Positions 50,810 through 61,640 of a stretch of DNA of 64,000 nt are shown piece after piece (position 1 is the stretch's first letter; every line of letters starts with the position of its first letter). Source of the DNA: Theocolax elegans (taxonomy: Eukaryota > Arthropoda > Insecta > Hymenoptera > Cerocephalidae); NCBI GenBank assembly GCA_026168455.1, contig CM047425.1, forward strand, positions 9,150,001 to 9,214,000, given 5' to 3'. The translations under genes and the position numbers were made by a program. Below the pieces are notes generated by a model. That model was given only the letters and a program-made list of their open reading frames with translations, had not been told where the DNA came from and did no database searches.

Positions 50810-53441
50810 TTTAGCCACACAAGAAGATCCTGTTAATATGAAATTTTTATACAGGAAATGCAAATTTATTGTAAAACATATATCTTCTTACAGAAACTTG
50901 AAAAATTTTTATCAAAGTATCGTATTGTGCACTATTAACCATAATTATATTTAATAAATACATAAAGTATAAACGCTTTTACAGATGATCTAAAATTGTG
51001 TAATTTTCTAATACATATTAAAAGTTGCATGACAATAATAATGTATCTTGATATAGCTATATTAAATATTCCAAATATAAGTTTGAACTTTACGGATACC
51101 TATCGTATTTTTTTGTTGTCGCAAAAGTATAAATTTTTTTCAGAACGCTTGAGTCTTGCAGTACCTTGTGAAAAAACCTACTGCAAAATGACATTTCTTA
51201 GCCTGTTACGTTTAGTTTAAAACAAGTACTGCCTAGATATAGGTCAAGAAATAATAATACTCAACAAAATGAAAAATTAGATTACTTTTAATGAGTATTC
51301 TTTCTACATGTATAGTAAATAAAAAAAATTTCATTAGATTAAAAACAAATATACATTTTCATTAAGTTTCTATATTTTTAAAATGTACATTAAATTTTCC
51401 ACTGATGAAATGTAAATGTTAAAAGAATTTACGGGCCTGTGAATAATAGAGCGATTCGCCTTCAAATGCGTTGTAACTATATAAGAAGGAAACAATTAAA
51501 AAAAGCTTCGTCAACGTAAGTACAAACTTGCATATACTCATTTACCTTTTCGCAATATAAACTGCTTACTACGGCGCGTGCTTTTTGAATTTCATCTCTC
51601 GTTATTTTGTTTTTGGTCATATAGTAAACTATATTTCTATACTTTTCTTTTACTGAAATTATGTTTATTTAAAAATTTACGTAAATATATACACAATAAA
51701 ATAAAAAAATAATCATTGGAGGATAATCAAAAAAGATTAATTGAGCATAAAATGTTGAGGAAGTGTATATTATATATATCGAGGCAACACTGATTTAGTA
51801 TTAATGAATGTTTTATAACCATAAGTAGATTGATGTCTGCAATCAAAGCGTCACACGCCAATCTTTATTCGTATACGTATTTTTATACTGCTTTGTACAC
51901 AAGTAAATTACTCTATGCAGTTTGTGAGGAGGTTGTATATATGTGTTTGTTTAATGGACATTAAAACTGCCATTACGTCGGTGTAAAATATGCACTCGAG
52001 AGTATTATAATGATCAAAATCGATTTATCACTATATTTTAATACGGCGTGTAGCTTGAAAAGGTATTCGTAATACAGTGGAATTTCTAGAAACCCGAGTA
52101 TTTAAAAATAATTTGGGTTTTAATTCTCTGATATATGTGATTACATTTGTACTCTCAATCTCTATAATGTCTCGTGAAATTGCTCAGGTATTCTAAAGTA
52201 CTGAATATTGTTTAAATAATAATTTTAAATCAATTCAATAAATATAACATTAAATTAGACTGCATTACAATAGTATCTAGTAAATAAATGACATACTCGG
52301 AAAAACTATAAATATAATTTTTCCAGTAAAAATATGACTATAGTTTATAATAAAATTTACTATAATTCTTGCAATATTTACTATAACTTTTGGAAAATTT
52401 ATCATAAACTATATAGTGATTTTTCTAAGTATTTCAGTCTGTGATTGTTTTTTTTACTAGAAACTATTGTAATTTTTACAGATGATATTGTAATTTTAAA
52501 TACAAAATTTCGCTCGGTGTGGTGAAGTTATAATTCAACTCTCAAGAAAGAGTTGATACTCTAATACTGTATTTTAAGTACTGAATATGTCCTGAGAAAT
52601 ATAAATATGTTATAATAATATTTCTAGTATAGAAATCAAAGCATTTTGAAATATTACTAAAAATTAAAAACTATCCATGTCTGCATATTAATGTTTGAAA
52701 AATCGTTTTGTCTATAAGGTTGATATATCAATAGCACATATACTCAATTGATATTATCTTGCAGAAATTTAACATTTAGAGGTTAAATAAAACTCAAATT
52801 TTGCCATTAATTGGGCATATCTTCGGTATATTGGCATAAAAAATGTTTCATTTATGCATGGTCAGATTTCTACTATAGGGTACAAAAATAATTTTAGTTC
52901 AGTTACCTATATAGACCATTTAATCCTGCAACTTTAAACAATCGTTGTACAATAAATGAAAGTACTGCAAAAAATTATTAATTTGTCAAAGGTATCATTA
53001 GTAATGAATAAAAAATAAGCGTGTTTTCGTAATATACGTGCACATAAAGGTTAAAAAAATAAAACTCAAATAATAATTATAATAGTTTATCGAATAATAC
53101 ATTATTAAATAAATTAATTAGCTTTCTGCAGTCTTCAGATGAAGTTCAGATAGACTTATCGATAAAAGAATACTAATTTAAAAACAAAATTACAAACTCA
53201 TAAATAGTATATGATATTATGTCAAGAGTTAGTGAAAAATAAAAACAGTTGATTTATTAAAGGAGGTATCACATTCAATTTTTGTTGATTAATTAATAAC
53301 GTAATAAAGTATGTACTCATAATCTAACTGTGTGATGAATTTCAGAGTACAATATAATTGTGTTTTTGAGAACCATCCCTTAACAACAAATGTCAAGTCT
53401 GTGCAACCCTCTTTGATATTAGTAATAGTAATATTTTAGTA
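50810..53441. other. A+T-rich, no gene recognised
   Basis: Contains the MITE copy at 52265-52521 and otherwise nothing I can assign. Confidence 0.35.
52265..52521. mobile_element. palindromic MITE copy, CACTGAG-type family
   Basis: Contains the family blocks TATCTAGTAAATAAATGACA, CTATAGTTTATAATAAAATTTAC and, inverted near the right end, ACTAGAAACTATTGTAATTTT, followed by a degenerate terminus CGCTCGGTGTG. More diverged at the ends than the copy at 59838, so boundaries are approximate. Confidence 0.55.
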
Positions 53442-53905
53442 TTAAGGGGGTACCAAATTTCTAAGTCAAGTTTTATCCTCTCTACCTTACCAGCCTCCAA
53501 AGTTACAGAAATTTAGTTATAATTAAAAAAGGACGATAATTTACGCAAATTGAGGAGAAAAGTCCCTTTTCTTTATTAATTATCTATGTCGGTTCAAAAT
53601 TTGAAACAAAAATATGTATTGGTTTTTTTAAAAATTCCTTACCAAAATTTATGATAATTTCGTGCAATTTGAGGTTTTACGCTCGTCTAATTAAAAGACG
53701 TCAAGATTCTTGATAAGGTATTTCTCAAAAACTAGTCAATGTTTTTCCTTCAAATTTGAAAGACAGATAGATTATTAATAAAGGAAGGGGTATATACTCA
53801 TAGATTCATGTAAATTAACTTTCTTTTTTAATTATAATTAATTTTATGTAATTTACAAGGTCAGTAAGATAGGGAGGATAAAACTTGGCTTTGGCACCCC
53901 GTTAA
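53442..53905. mobile_element. 464-bp TTAA-flanked MITE (piggyBac-like)
   Basis: Left end TTAAGGGGGTACCAAATTTC and right end (inverted) TTAACGGGGTGCCAAAGCC, with shared AAGTTTTATCCTC and TACCTTAC-like blocks just inside. TTAA on both sides of G/C-run termini is the piggyBac-superfamily hallmark. Non-autonomous, no transposase frame. Confidence 0.65.
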
Positions 53906-54630
53906 ATTCAGCACACAGTTAGATTAGTGGTAAACAAAGGCGATTCTTCTCTTGTTTTTCAACAATTATCGCGGTTGTCGGTAAGGTAAAAAGGATACAT
54001 ATTGAAAATGGCACCCCGTTAACTTGGTTGTAAAGTACAATGTCTTTTTAAACCAAAGTCATATAATACTTTTTCCTTATAAACTTATTCACCGAGCTAA
54101 ACAAAGAGTTTAATTAAAATTTACAAAATATATGATATATGAGTATATTTGAAAAAGTAGAAGACGCACCTTTGATTACAAACGATCAATGTCTATGTAA
54201 AATTTTAGACTAACATGCAATTGCGAGTTTCAAGAAATCCCTTACCAAAAAATGTTGCCATTAGGTTACATTCGTTTCATATTTTTGATAAGAGATTGCT
54301 CGATAACTCGATTGAATGAAATTTTGTACAGATGAAGTCAATAGTTGGTAAACAAAAGGAGTCTCCTTTTCAATCTTTATTAACTACTATCACATATTGT
54401 ATTAAATTATTGTTTTATTCTTTATTTAACTCCATACAAAAGGTAGCGAGATTGACCTAAAGTTAAATATAGCTTTGATATACCTCCTTAACGGGATGTC
54501 GAAAAAATTTGAGTATACTGTTTAAAATATGCCTAAAGGCATAGCGTTCAGGATTTTTTCAAAAATTTATTTTTTTGTTTATAAAAAAAATATTAAAGAT
54601 GACCATTATCTGAATCCGACATCCCCTTAA
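53906..54630. mobile_element. nested or tandem TTAA-type MITE fragments
   Basis: Further termini of the same type: GGCACCCCGTTAA ending at 54022, CCTCCTTAA ending at 54491, TTAACGGGATGTCG starting at 54488 and CGACATCCCCTTAA ending at 54630. The last two form a short element with about 15-bp inverted ends (54488-54630). The order of termini implies nested insertions or deletions, so individual elements are not all resolved. Confidence 0.5.
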
Positions 54631-54747
54631 CAATTATTGTATTTTTACATAATAATTAATATGAAATATATTAAAAATAAACTCATTTTAAGTTGAAAAA
54701 CTTTAATTATATATGTATATGAGAAATTAAATCCACATTTATATTAA

Positions 54748-54826
54748 TATAACATCAAACTAATGTAAAGATATGATCTCTAATAGAATTAATATTTTTA
54801 CATTAGTTTGGTGTTAAATTAATGAA
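54748..54826. repeat. short hairpin repeat
   Basis: ACATCAAACTAATGTAAA (left) pairs with the inverse of TTTACATTAGTTTGGTGTT (right) around a loop of about 40 bp. Possibly a very short MITE. Confidence 0.45.
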
Positions 54827-55321
54827 TTTCAACTCTATTGGTTAAATTGAGGTCTACCCTAAATTCAAGGAGTAAAACGTCACTTCTAGCAAGTGAAAAT
54901 CGAACCAATCCTCGCAAGAGTTACTCTGTTTTCATGATCGAGTAACTTTTTACTCTAAGAAGGAAACATATAAAATAACCACCGTTCGACAACTAAATTA
55001 AAAATGTTTCAAAAAGGAATTGTATTTTATAAACGTAATATATATTTTTAATACAAAGTTTGAATGATACATGACTTATATTCGGCATACATCACAAATT
55101 GCACATTCATAAAAAAAAAATTGTAATTGTAATCTATTAATTGTCTTTTTTTCTCTCTGTTTAAATATTCGATTCTCATTTTAGTAACGGATATAGCAAA
55201 ACCAAGTAATGCAAATAAAATAATTATTTAACTTTATACGTAAAACTATTCAGTTTCAAAAAAGTAACTGAAATTTCCTCGATCATATCATAACGCATAT
55301 TTCTCTCGAAAAGAGTTTTCG

Positions 55322-55399
55322 TCACCTCTCGAAGAGATAGAAAAATTTAAGTGATAAAAATACTGCAAGTCTTTCGCGCAGCTTCACTCGAGTCGCCAT
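55322..55399 (-). CDS. candidate 25-codon small ORF at a YY1-like start site
   Basis: On the minus strand AAACATGGCGACTCG combines an excellent start context (A at -3, G at +4) with the YY1 motif AANATGGCGNC, a pairing common at first coding exons of constitutive insect and vertebrate genes. The frame starts MATRVKLRERLAVFLSL and ends TGA at 55322. A GTATTT within it could be a weak donor, so this may be the first exon of a larger gene. The 200 bp upstream are CpG-richer than surroundings, as expected for a promoter. No product recognised. Confidence 0.2.
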   Translation of the reverse strand: MATRVKLRERLAVFLSLKFFYLFER

Positions 55400-55620
55400 G
55401 TTTTCGCGCAAAAATTGCACTCCTTGTTAGAGGAGAGAGGAAGCGAAAGAGCGAGAGCGAGATAGAAAAATCCAGACGTCTCTCCAGGGGAGAACGAATC
55501 GTCTTATTTCACGTGGAGTGTTCGACGTCGATATCGACATCTTGGGAATATAACTGGACGTAATCGCGGCGTCGTTACGCCTCGCTCTTGAATACATCTG
55601 CACAGACATTTCCTTTTTCC
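55400..55620 (-). promoter_or_regulatory. candidate promoter upstream of the 55399 start
   Basis: GC-richer island with CT-rich and CpG-containing sequence on the minus strand, bounded on both sides by A+T-rich DNA and (TA)n. A plus-strand open frame across it (Arg/Ser/Glu-rich) reflects the GA-rich composition and is not taken as a gene. Confidence 0.2.
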
Positions 55621-56382
55621 CACAGTTGGAAAAGTAAATATATATATATATAGATATCCAAGCGTTGTCTTGATTCTCCTAATGGTTCTTATATATATAT
55701 ATAAATATTGAGAAATTTTTCCGATTCTATAAATTCATGATTTTGATGCGCAAATCAACTGATTCCGTAAGGAAAATTTGTATATTTCAAAGAAATTACG
55801 GTCAATGTGAATTGGTAATTGTTTTATATATTTACACATTTTTTATACACTTTAGTTATGATTTAGCTATAATAATAATTTCGATCAAATTTTAAAGTTA
55901 TTTTACGGTGAAAACCAAATAGCTTAAAATTTCCGTTCCAAAATGATTTTGACTATAACTTAAATATTTTGGAGTGTTAACTCATGTATAGTCTTAAATA
56001 TTGCTCATTTAAGGAACAAAATGGTTAAGGGTACCTGAACAAGTTTTAACTTATAATTAAAATGTTTATATCTGTATAATGTGTATAATCAATTTTCAAA
56101 TATTCAATATATGCAACATAATTTATTTTTAGTGAAAGCTATTGTATATATTATACTAATATATTATAATTATATATTATCCTAATTACATTTACCAAAA
56201 ATTTTTTAGTTATATAATGTTTTTCCTTATTAAAACACGTAAACGTAAAGGTTGGCTAGGACGAGGAAGAAGCCTTAGGTTAAAAAGACAATGCATATCC
56301 AAATATTATATTACGAAAATATAACTTTAATAAATTAATCAACGTAAAAAGGGGACATCAGATAAGTTTTTTAAGAATATAT

Positions 56383-56479
56383 TTATAGAGTTATAGATAC
56401 AACGAGTACTATCAGAAATATCGACGTGGTACATACAGTTATTCTTCGCATGAAACGACTTATGTTCTTTGTCGGCTGT
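56383..56479 (-). CDS. candidate small membrane protein, last exon with C-terminal membrane segment
   Basis: After an AG acceptor (TTAAGAG) the frame encodes TQPTKNISRFMRRI, then a hydrophobic run TVCTTSIFLIVLVVSITL, then TAA at 56385-56383. The predicted 54-residue protein would have a hydrophilic N-terminus, a basic patch (R31, R34, R35) and one membrane segment reaching the C-terminus, the layout of tail-anchored or regulin-like micropeptides. A variant poly(A) signal ATTAAA occurs about 55 nt downstream. A GTATGT inside the exon could instead act as a donor, in which case the gene continues elsewhere. Homology unknown. Confidence 0.3.
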
Positions 56480-56682
56480 CTCTTAAGGTTATACAAAAAT
56501 ATTTTATTACTTTTCTTTAAATACTGTAAAATTCAGTCTAGTTTCAATAATATTATAAAGTTCTTTTAAGCACTTTATTTACACTATAGTTAAAAAAGAA
56601 AAATCGAAATAATTTACCACAAGGTGACGTTGCATTAAATTTCAATTCAATTATTGTTATTTACTCCTGATTTTAATTACAG

Positions 56683-56737
56683 AGCGACATATCAGAGATG
56701 TTGAGAAGCATTTGTACAATGTCTATAATGACAAACA
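56683..56737 (+). other. exon-like segment with strong splice signals
   Basis: A 55-nt segment preceded by a branch-like CTGAT, TTTTAATTACAG and followed by CA|GTAAGT, a perfect donor. Two frames are open through it; one reads RHIRDVEKHLYNVYNDK, which has a normal coding composition, the other SDISEMLRSICTMSIMTN. No flanking plus-strand exon was identified and no family recognised. It lies inside the second intron of the minus-strand small-protein candidate, so at most one of the two models may be right, unless the genes are nested. Confidence 0.25.
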
Positions 56738-57272
56738 GTAAGTTATATATTAAATATTACACAGAACTGCACTATAGATGCAGTAATTGTATTCCATCGA
56801 AACGTCGCCAAATAATTTAAAAAGTGGTTTGTTCATTAATATCGACACAAACATAATTCTTAAAAAAAAAGTAAAAGTGTATTATTAATATCTAATAAGT
56901 GTTCATCTTGTAAATTGGTACATATTTTTAAAAAAGGATACTCTATAGCTATAAAAATTAAAAATTAAAAAAAATGTATTGAGTTATATAGTTCGGTTAT
57001 TTATTTGCATCATTCATTCATCTAGTAGAAAAAAAACACTTCATAAACGCTTTGATTTCTATTATCAATTGCAATCTTTTTCCATTCATCTTCATGATGT
57101 ACATTCGGTTTTAACAACAAAGATGATTAGAAAGATGACTGTACATAGAAGACAATGACTATAAAATAGTTATTGTAAATATCTAAAAAGACTAATTAAA
57201 ATACACTGTAATTTAAAAAATATTAAAATTATCTTTAGCAATGTTTCACGATCTTCGATTTTATAATCTTAC

Positions 57273-57320
57273 GTTAATCCCATTTTAGCCAAATAATACA
57301 AATTATCTTGGTATAACGAC
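57273..57320 (-). CDS. candidate small membrane protein, exon 2
   Basis: A 48-nt segment between an acceptor-like TGTAATTAG and a donor GTAAGA. Joined in phase to the exon at 58288-58269 it encodes KSLYQDNLYYLAKMGL followed by two bases of a Thr codon. The polypyrimidine tract of the acceptor is poor, so the exon is uncertain. In the alternative frame set by the ATG at 58338 this segment contains a stop near its end. Confidence 0.3.
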
Positions 57321-57723
57321 CTAATTACAGCGCGGTTTTAAATTGTAAAAATCTATTTTGTTATAGGTTATACTAACTATCATATACTTTTTTACGTGAA
57401 GAATATCTGATAATCTTACATGAGGAAGAAAGATATACATTGAACAATTCTGTTTTCTACAATTACATATTGAACAAAGATTATTAAGTGAATATCAACT
57501 ACTTGCTATCTTGTTGTTTCCTGACAATAATTTACTACTAGAAATTACTTGTACGAAACAAAAATTTTGCGAATAAAGATGGTATACGAGAGATTATATA
57601 TTGTGAATATACAGTAATATTGATTATGTCTATATATATGTAATAAAAGTAATTATATACGATAAATACTGGACCCATCCTTATAAAATCCAAAATTACT
57701 GGAGATTACCAATAAAACTTACT

Positions 57724-58223
57724 TAAGTTATATGATAAATGAATTTATTGATCTCCACAAGCCAAAGAAATATTCCTCACAACTCAAGTAAGGCGGACTG
57801 TATTAATACCAGCCACTATAGAAACCTCACAGGATGAGTGTTTGAAAAAAGACTAAGACAAGCTAAGTCAAAAAAAATATATAAAATTTAATTGATTGTA
57901 ATATAAAATTAATAAAAACTTAAAAAGATGGAAAAAAAATAAAAAAAGAAAAGAAAGTTTATTGTATTTCGCCCTGAGTATGCCTGGTGGGCTCATCAGT
58001 AGAGTCCAGGCATCTCGTCTCTAGATACAGATGAAAGATATACAAATTTTTGAAAATCAGCTCTATCCCGACGAGGAAGACATGGGGTAGTTAGTCTTTT
58101 TTCAAACACTCATCCTGTAAGGTTTCTATAGTGGCTGGTATTAATACAGTCCGCCTTACTTGAGTTGTGAGGAATATTTCTTTGGCTTGTGGAGATCAAT
58201 AAATTCATTTATCATATAACTTA
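57724..58223. mobile_element. 500-bp foldback repeat with 133-bp arms
   Basis: Positions 57724-57856 and 58091-58223 are inverted copies with one mismatch noticed (CCTCACAGG versus CCTTACAGG), separated by 234 bp. Near the centre a hairpin pairs ATGCCTGG (57980-57987) with CCAGGCAT (58006-58013) around an 18-nt loop. The very high arm identity points to recent formation or gene conversion. A 13-bp direct repeat AAAACTTACTTAA lies at 57714-57726 and 58260-58272, consistent with a target-site duplication. No coding capacity. Confidence 0.75.
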
Positions 58224-58268
58224 TATAATAATCAAGCAATAAATTCACGAATTTTCAAAAAAACTTAC

Positions 58269-58288
58269 TTAACACCGCCATCATCCAT
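58269..58288 (-). CDS. candidate small membrane protein, exon 1
   Basis: ATG at 58288-58286 encodes MDDGGV plus two bases, then a consensus donor GTAAGT (58268-58263). The ATG context has T at -3 and G at +4, so it is only fair. Upstream ATGs exist; one at 58338 opens a different frame that crosses the same donor and would stop in exon 2. About 210 nt upstream lies a TATTTATA stretch followed by CGCCATTTTG, a YY1-type element typical of constitutive promoters. The chain with 57320-57273 and 56479-56383 keeps phase (2, then 2) and gives 54 residues. No family was recognised. The splice chain is inference from signals only. Confidence 0.3.
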
Positions 58289-58289
58289 G

Positions 58290-58560
58290 TATTTTGTAAA
58301 GTTACGAAAAAAAGAACATGGCCTGCATCGTTATCCATTGGATGTTAGGTGAAAAGAAACCCTATCGTCAACGAAAACGTTACACATGAGTACACACGAC
58401 TCAAGGGGTGGTGTGCGGCGATACAATAGGATACGAAGCTCGGCCCCTTTGCTCGAAAAACTGGGCCAGCATCGGGGACGTTTTGTTCGCGCCTCCAAAA
58501 TGGCGGTATAAATACAATTGCGCATGTTCGATATAGCCCTTCGGAAAGGTGAAAAATCTG
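58290..58560 (-). promoter_or_regulatory. candidate housekeeping-type promoter and leader
   Basis: A GC-richer island in A+T-rich DNA. On the minus strand it reads ATTTATACCGCCATTTTG, which joins a weak TATA-like stretch to a YY1 consensus (CGCCATNTTG), then CpG-containing leader sequence. It sits directly upstream of the candidate small-protein exon at 58288. Several upstream ATGs are present between 58490 and 58300, which would lower translation of the downstream frame. No plus-strand reading frame starts here convincingly. Confidence 0.3.
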
Positions 58561-59008
58561 CAGATGGCTCAATCGAATTTATGAAATGTATTATTATAAG
58601 TGTCGGGAGGTTTATCTCAGTAATGTTTCCGATTTATATCTGAGGGTATGTATTTATTTTGATAAAGAATATTAATATATAGGTGTAAATACCGTCATGA
58701 ATTGAGAATTAATTTTTTATTAATTCCTTGATATAATATTATTTTATTGTTATGGAAACAAACACTTTTGAGTACTTCCCATGTCCTCTCCTTGTTTGAG
58801 TAGCGGGACAACGAAACCTATATAACAAACAGTTCTATATAGTATCATGAAGAACGGCATAACAGAAAAATACCTGCATTTTGAAAGTTTAGAATAAAAT
58901 TGCTGATTTTCTCAACTGGAACTTTATGGAAGATATCGTATTGTAAGTGTTAAAAGCGAAAGGCAACATCATTTTCCGGAGAGAGTATTTTACAGCCAGG
59001 TTTCTTCA

Positions 59009-59573
59009 CTGAAAAAAATGAATCTTCGATAATTTAGAAGAATATGGTTGATCCTGTAAATTGATCTACTTATAGGTCAACCTAGTGTTGGTCATAAAGA
59101 GATACAGTTCGATTATATGAGGATTGATTTAATATCAAGTAGATTTCGCCTTGGGGCATATTTAATAATAGTTCTATTTGAAGTACGAAATTATTTTTTT
59201 CAAAAACCACTATTATTAAATCTCTAAGCGCAATATTAATTTAAAAATATCACTTTTAAGAGAGCGAATTAATAAATTAAATATTTATTCTGTAAGAAAA
59301 TTGCACTGAAAAAAATAATTTATTATACTTCAAATAGAATTCTTTTTAAAAATGACCCAAGAATAAATGTGTTTTATATTAAATAAATCCTCTATAATCA
59401 AACAGTATTTTCTTGTGTCTAAAACTAGGAAGGTTGACTGAAGTAGATCAATATACAGGATCAATTATATTCTTCTAAATTCTAGATGACTCATTTACTA
59501 TCTAGCAGATTTCATCTTGGGTATATTTAAAAAGAATTCCGTTTAAAAAAAAAATTATTGTATTCAGTGTAGT
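59009..59573. mobile_element. pair of related repeats in inverted orientation, CACTGAAAAAAAT ends
   Basis: CACTGAAAAAAATGAATC at 59009 and CACTGAAAAAAATAATT at 59304 share the terminus; a third terminus, ATTCAGTGTAG, ends near 59573. The block AATTTAGAAGAATATGGTTG followed by ATCCTGTAAATTGATCTAC (59030-59072) recurs inverted at about 59430-59485, and TACTTCAAATAGAATTC recurs inverted near 59175. Probably two insertions of one family or one broken palindrome. Confidence 0.5.
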
Positions 59574-59837
59574 CCTCCACGAGCGAAAAACTCAATTCTA
59601 TAAACTGTTCGATTGAAAAATAAGTAATAAATGAATAAACTGTTTAATGCCAAATAGGTATATATTCTTTGTTGTATTAAAAAATCAATTTATTTAAACC
59701 TACTTATAGTTTACTTCGAAACATATAATAACTGGCAATAACTAACAAAATAAGAATATAATTCTTCATGAAGCTAATTTATTGAAATTATTAAGGAAGT
59801 TATTTCACAAAAATTTGGATATAACCGCATTACTATA

Positions 59838-60092
59838 CACTGAGAAAAATTTTAGATTAAAAATTACTATAGTTTCTAGTAAATAAGTCACAGACTGACA
59901 AACTGAGAAAAATTAGTGTGGTTTACAGTAAAAATTACTATAGATTATAATAAAATTTACTATAATTCTTGTAATATTTACTATAACTTTTCTATATTTT
60001 AATATAAACTATAGTAATTTTTCCCAGTTTGTCAGTCTGTGACTTCTTTACTAGAAACTATAGAAATTTTTAATCTAAAATTTTTCTCAGTG
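59838..60092. mobile_element. 255-bp palindromic MITE with CACTGAGAAAAA ends
   Basis: Ends CACTGAGAAAAATTTTAGA and its inverse, flanked by TA on both sides (59836-59837 and 60093-60094). Inner blocks GACAAACTGAGAAAAATTA and its inverse show a nested inverted repeat, so it looks like one palindrome inserted in, or derived from, another. The same family is represented near 30756, 33072, 42553 and 52265. Confidence 0.75.
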
Positions 60093-61640
60093 TAATAATT
60101 ATAAAATAAAAAATTACAGAAATAAGAAATATTTTTAATACGTCTCATGGATTAATAATTTTAAAATTTAACATACAATAAAAAAAAAAAGAAATATGCA
60201 TATATATACGAAGAGTATTACAAGCTTGAAGGGAAATTATGAATGATGAAAGAAGCCATTGCGACGGCTGACATTTTGTGTGGCAACTCCCTTGACAATT
60301 TATACACGCAGCTAAATAATTACTTACCCTTACCAAACTCATAAAAAAATGTAACGTGTATTACCTAAAGAAAGATAATAATATTTATGCGAAATTGAAA
60401 GTCTAATAACACTAATGGATACGTCATATTTTTCGACCGTGACAAAAAAAAAGAATCCTCGTTATCTTAATAATGGAAAAAGTCGCGCTATGCACACATT
60501 AATATATCTCGTCGAAAGAAAAAAAAAATAATATACTCGCGTACGTCTAAATACGGTATACTATCGTATATCGAATCTAAAGCTAACACAATTATTACAA
60601 CACCTTTTCGAAGCATAAAACCAATATCACCGAAGAGAGACCAAAATAGAAATATACATAATCGAGCGATTACGAATGATAATATAAAATAACAGCGTAA
60701 CCGGAAGTTTTCACTTTCCCACACAAGACACGTTAAAGAAACCCACAATAAAAGAAAAGTCCTATTCATCAGCTTAATGCGACTTATCGACGAAACATCA
60801 AATCGAAGCGCATCATCCATAGGTATATATAAAAGTGAATGAGCTCACTTATCGGAAGGAATCACTAGCAGATGTCCATTTCTCACGAGAGAAACACGGA
60901 GACCGAGAAAGAGAGAGAGAGAGAATGAGAGAGGAAGAGGGAGAGAGAGATCCCTTCGTTTTGCCCGATCGGACTGAGATAATGATTATTTAACTCGTGA
61001 CGCGTCAGAGTTAGAGAGAAAAAAAACATAGCAAGCTCCTGGTATATAATTGACAGTTCAAGTGGCACAAGACCCCTCAGCCTCACCGGATTTCTTAATA
61101 AAAGTCTTCCTAAATATGAGAACGTGCGTGTGCATATACGGGTACCGTGTACACACCTGGTCTGAACCGCTAATGATTTCGGGTGCGAGTTTTCACCATT
61201 TTTTTTTCTTTTACGTCGTGTTCTTCTATTAATTTGTCGAGGTGCACTGGCTCGAACGGTCTTATATTTCATCGTTTTTAATTGCATGCATTTTCGTTTA
61301 ATAATGCCATTATTTATTCCGAGCTTTCGAGTGGTTTATAGGTATTAGAACGTTTTAACGCGTAATTTTCCTATTTCTTTCTCGAGTGTACGACCAAGTA
61401 ATTTCAATTATTTTTCTTTGTTTTATTCTTAATATTCCTATAATTAATTATTTGATTTAGTAGGCTTTTTCATTCTTTACGGTTAGGTTCTCAATGCTGA
61501 TCCTAATTAATAAACTATACCCTTATAAATGCAATGAACAAAAATATTTCATGGTTCCTTTTTACAAGTTAATTGTCATTCAAATATTACATTGCATTTA
61601 AAAATTACCGATCATATAATTCCTTTTTTTATTATTTTAA

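Noticed and set aside
57361..57490. Possible plus-strand terminal exon (HEEERYTLNNSVFYNYILNKDY)
   Set aside because: The open frame has no acceptor AG in phase and an upstream in-frame stop; it does not join to the segment at 56683.
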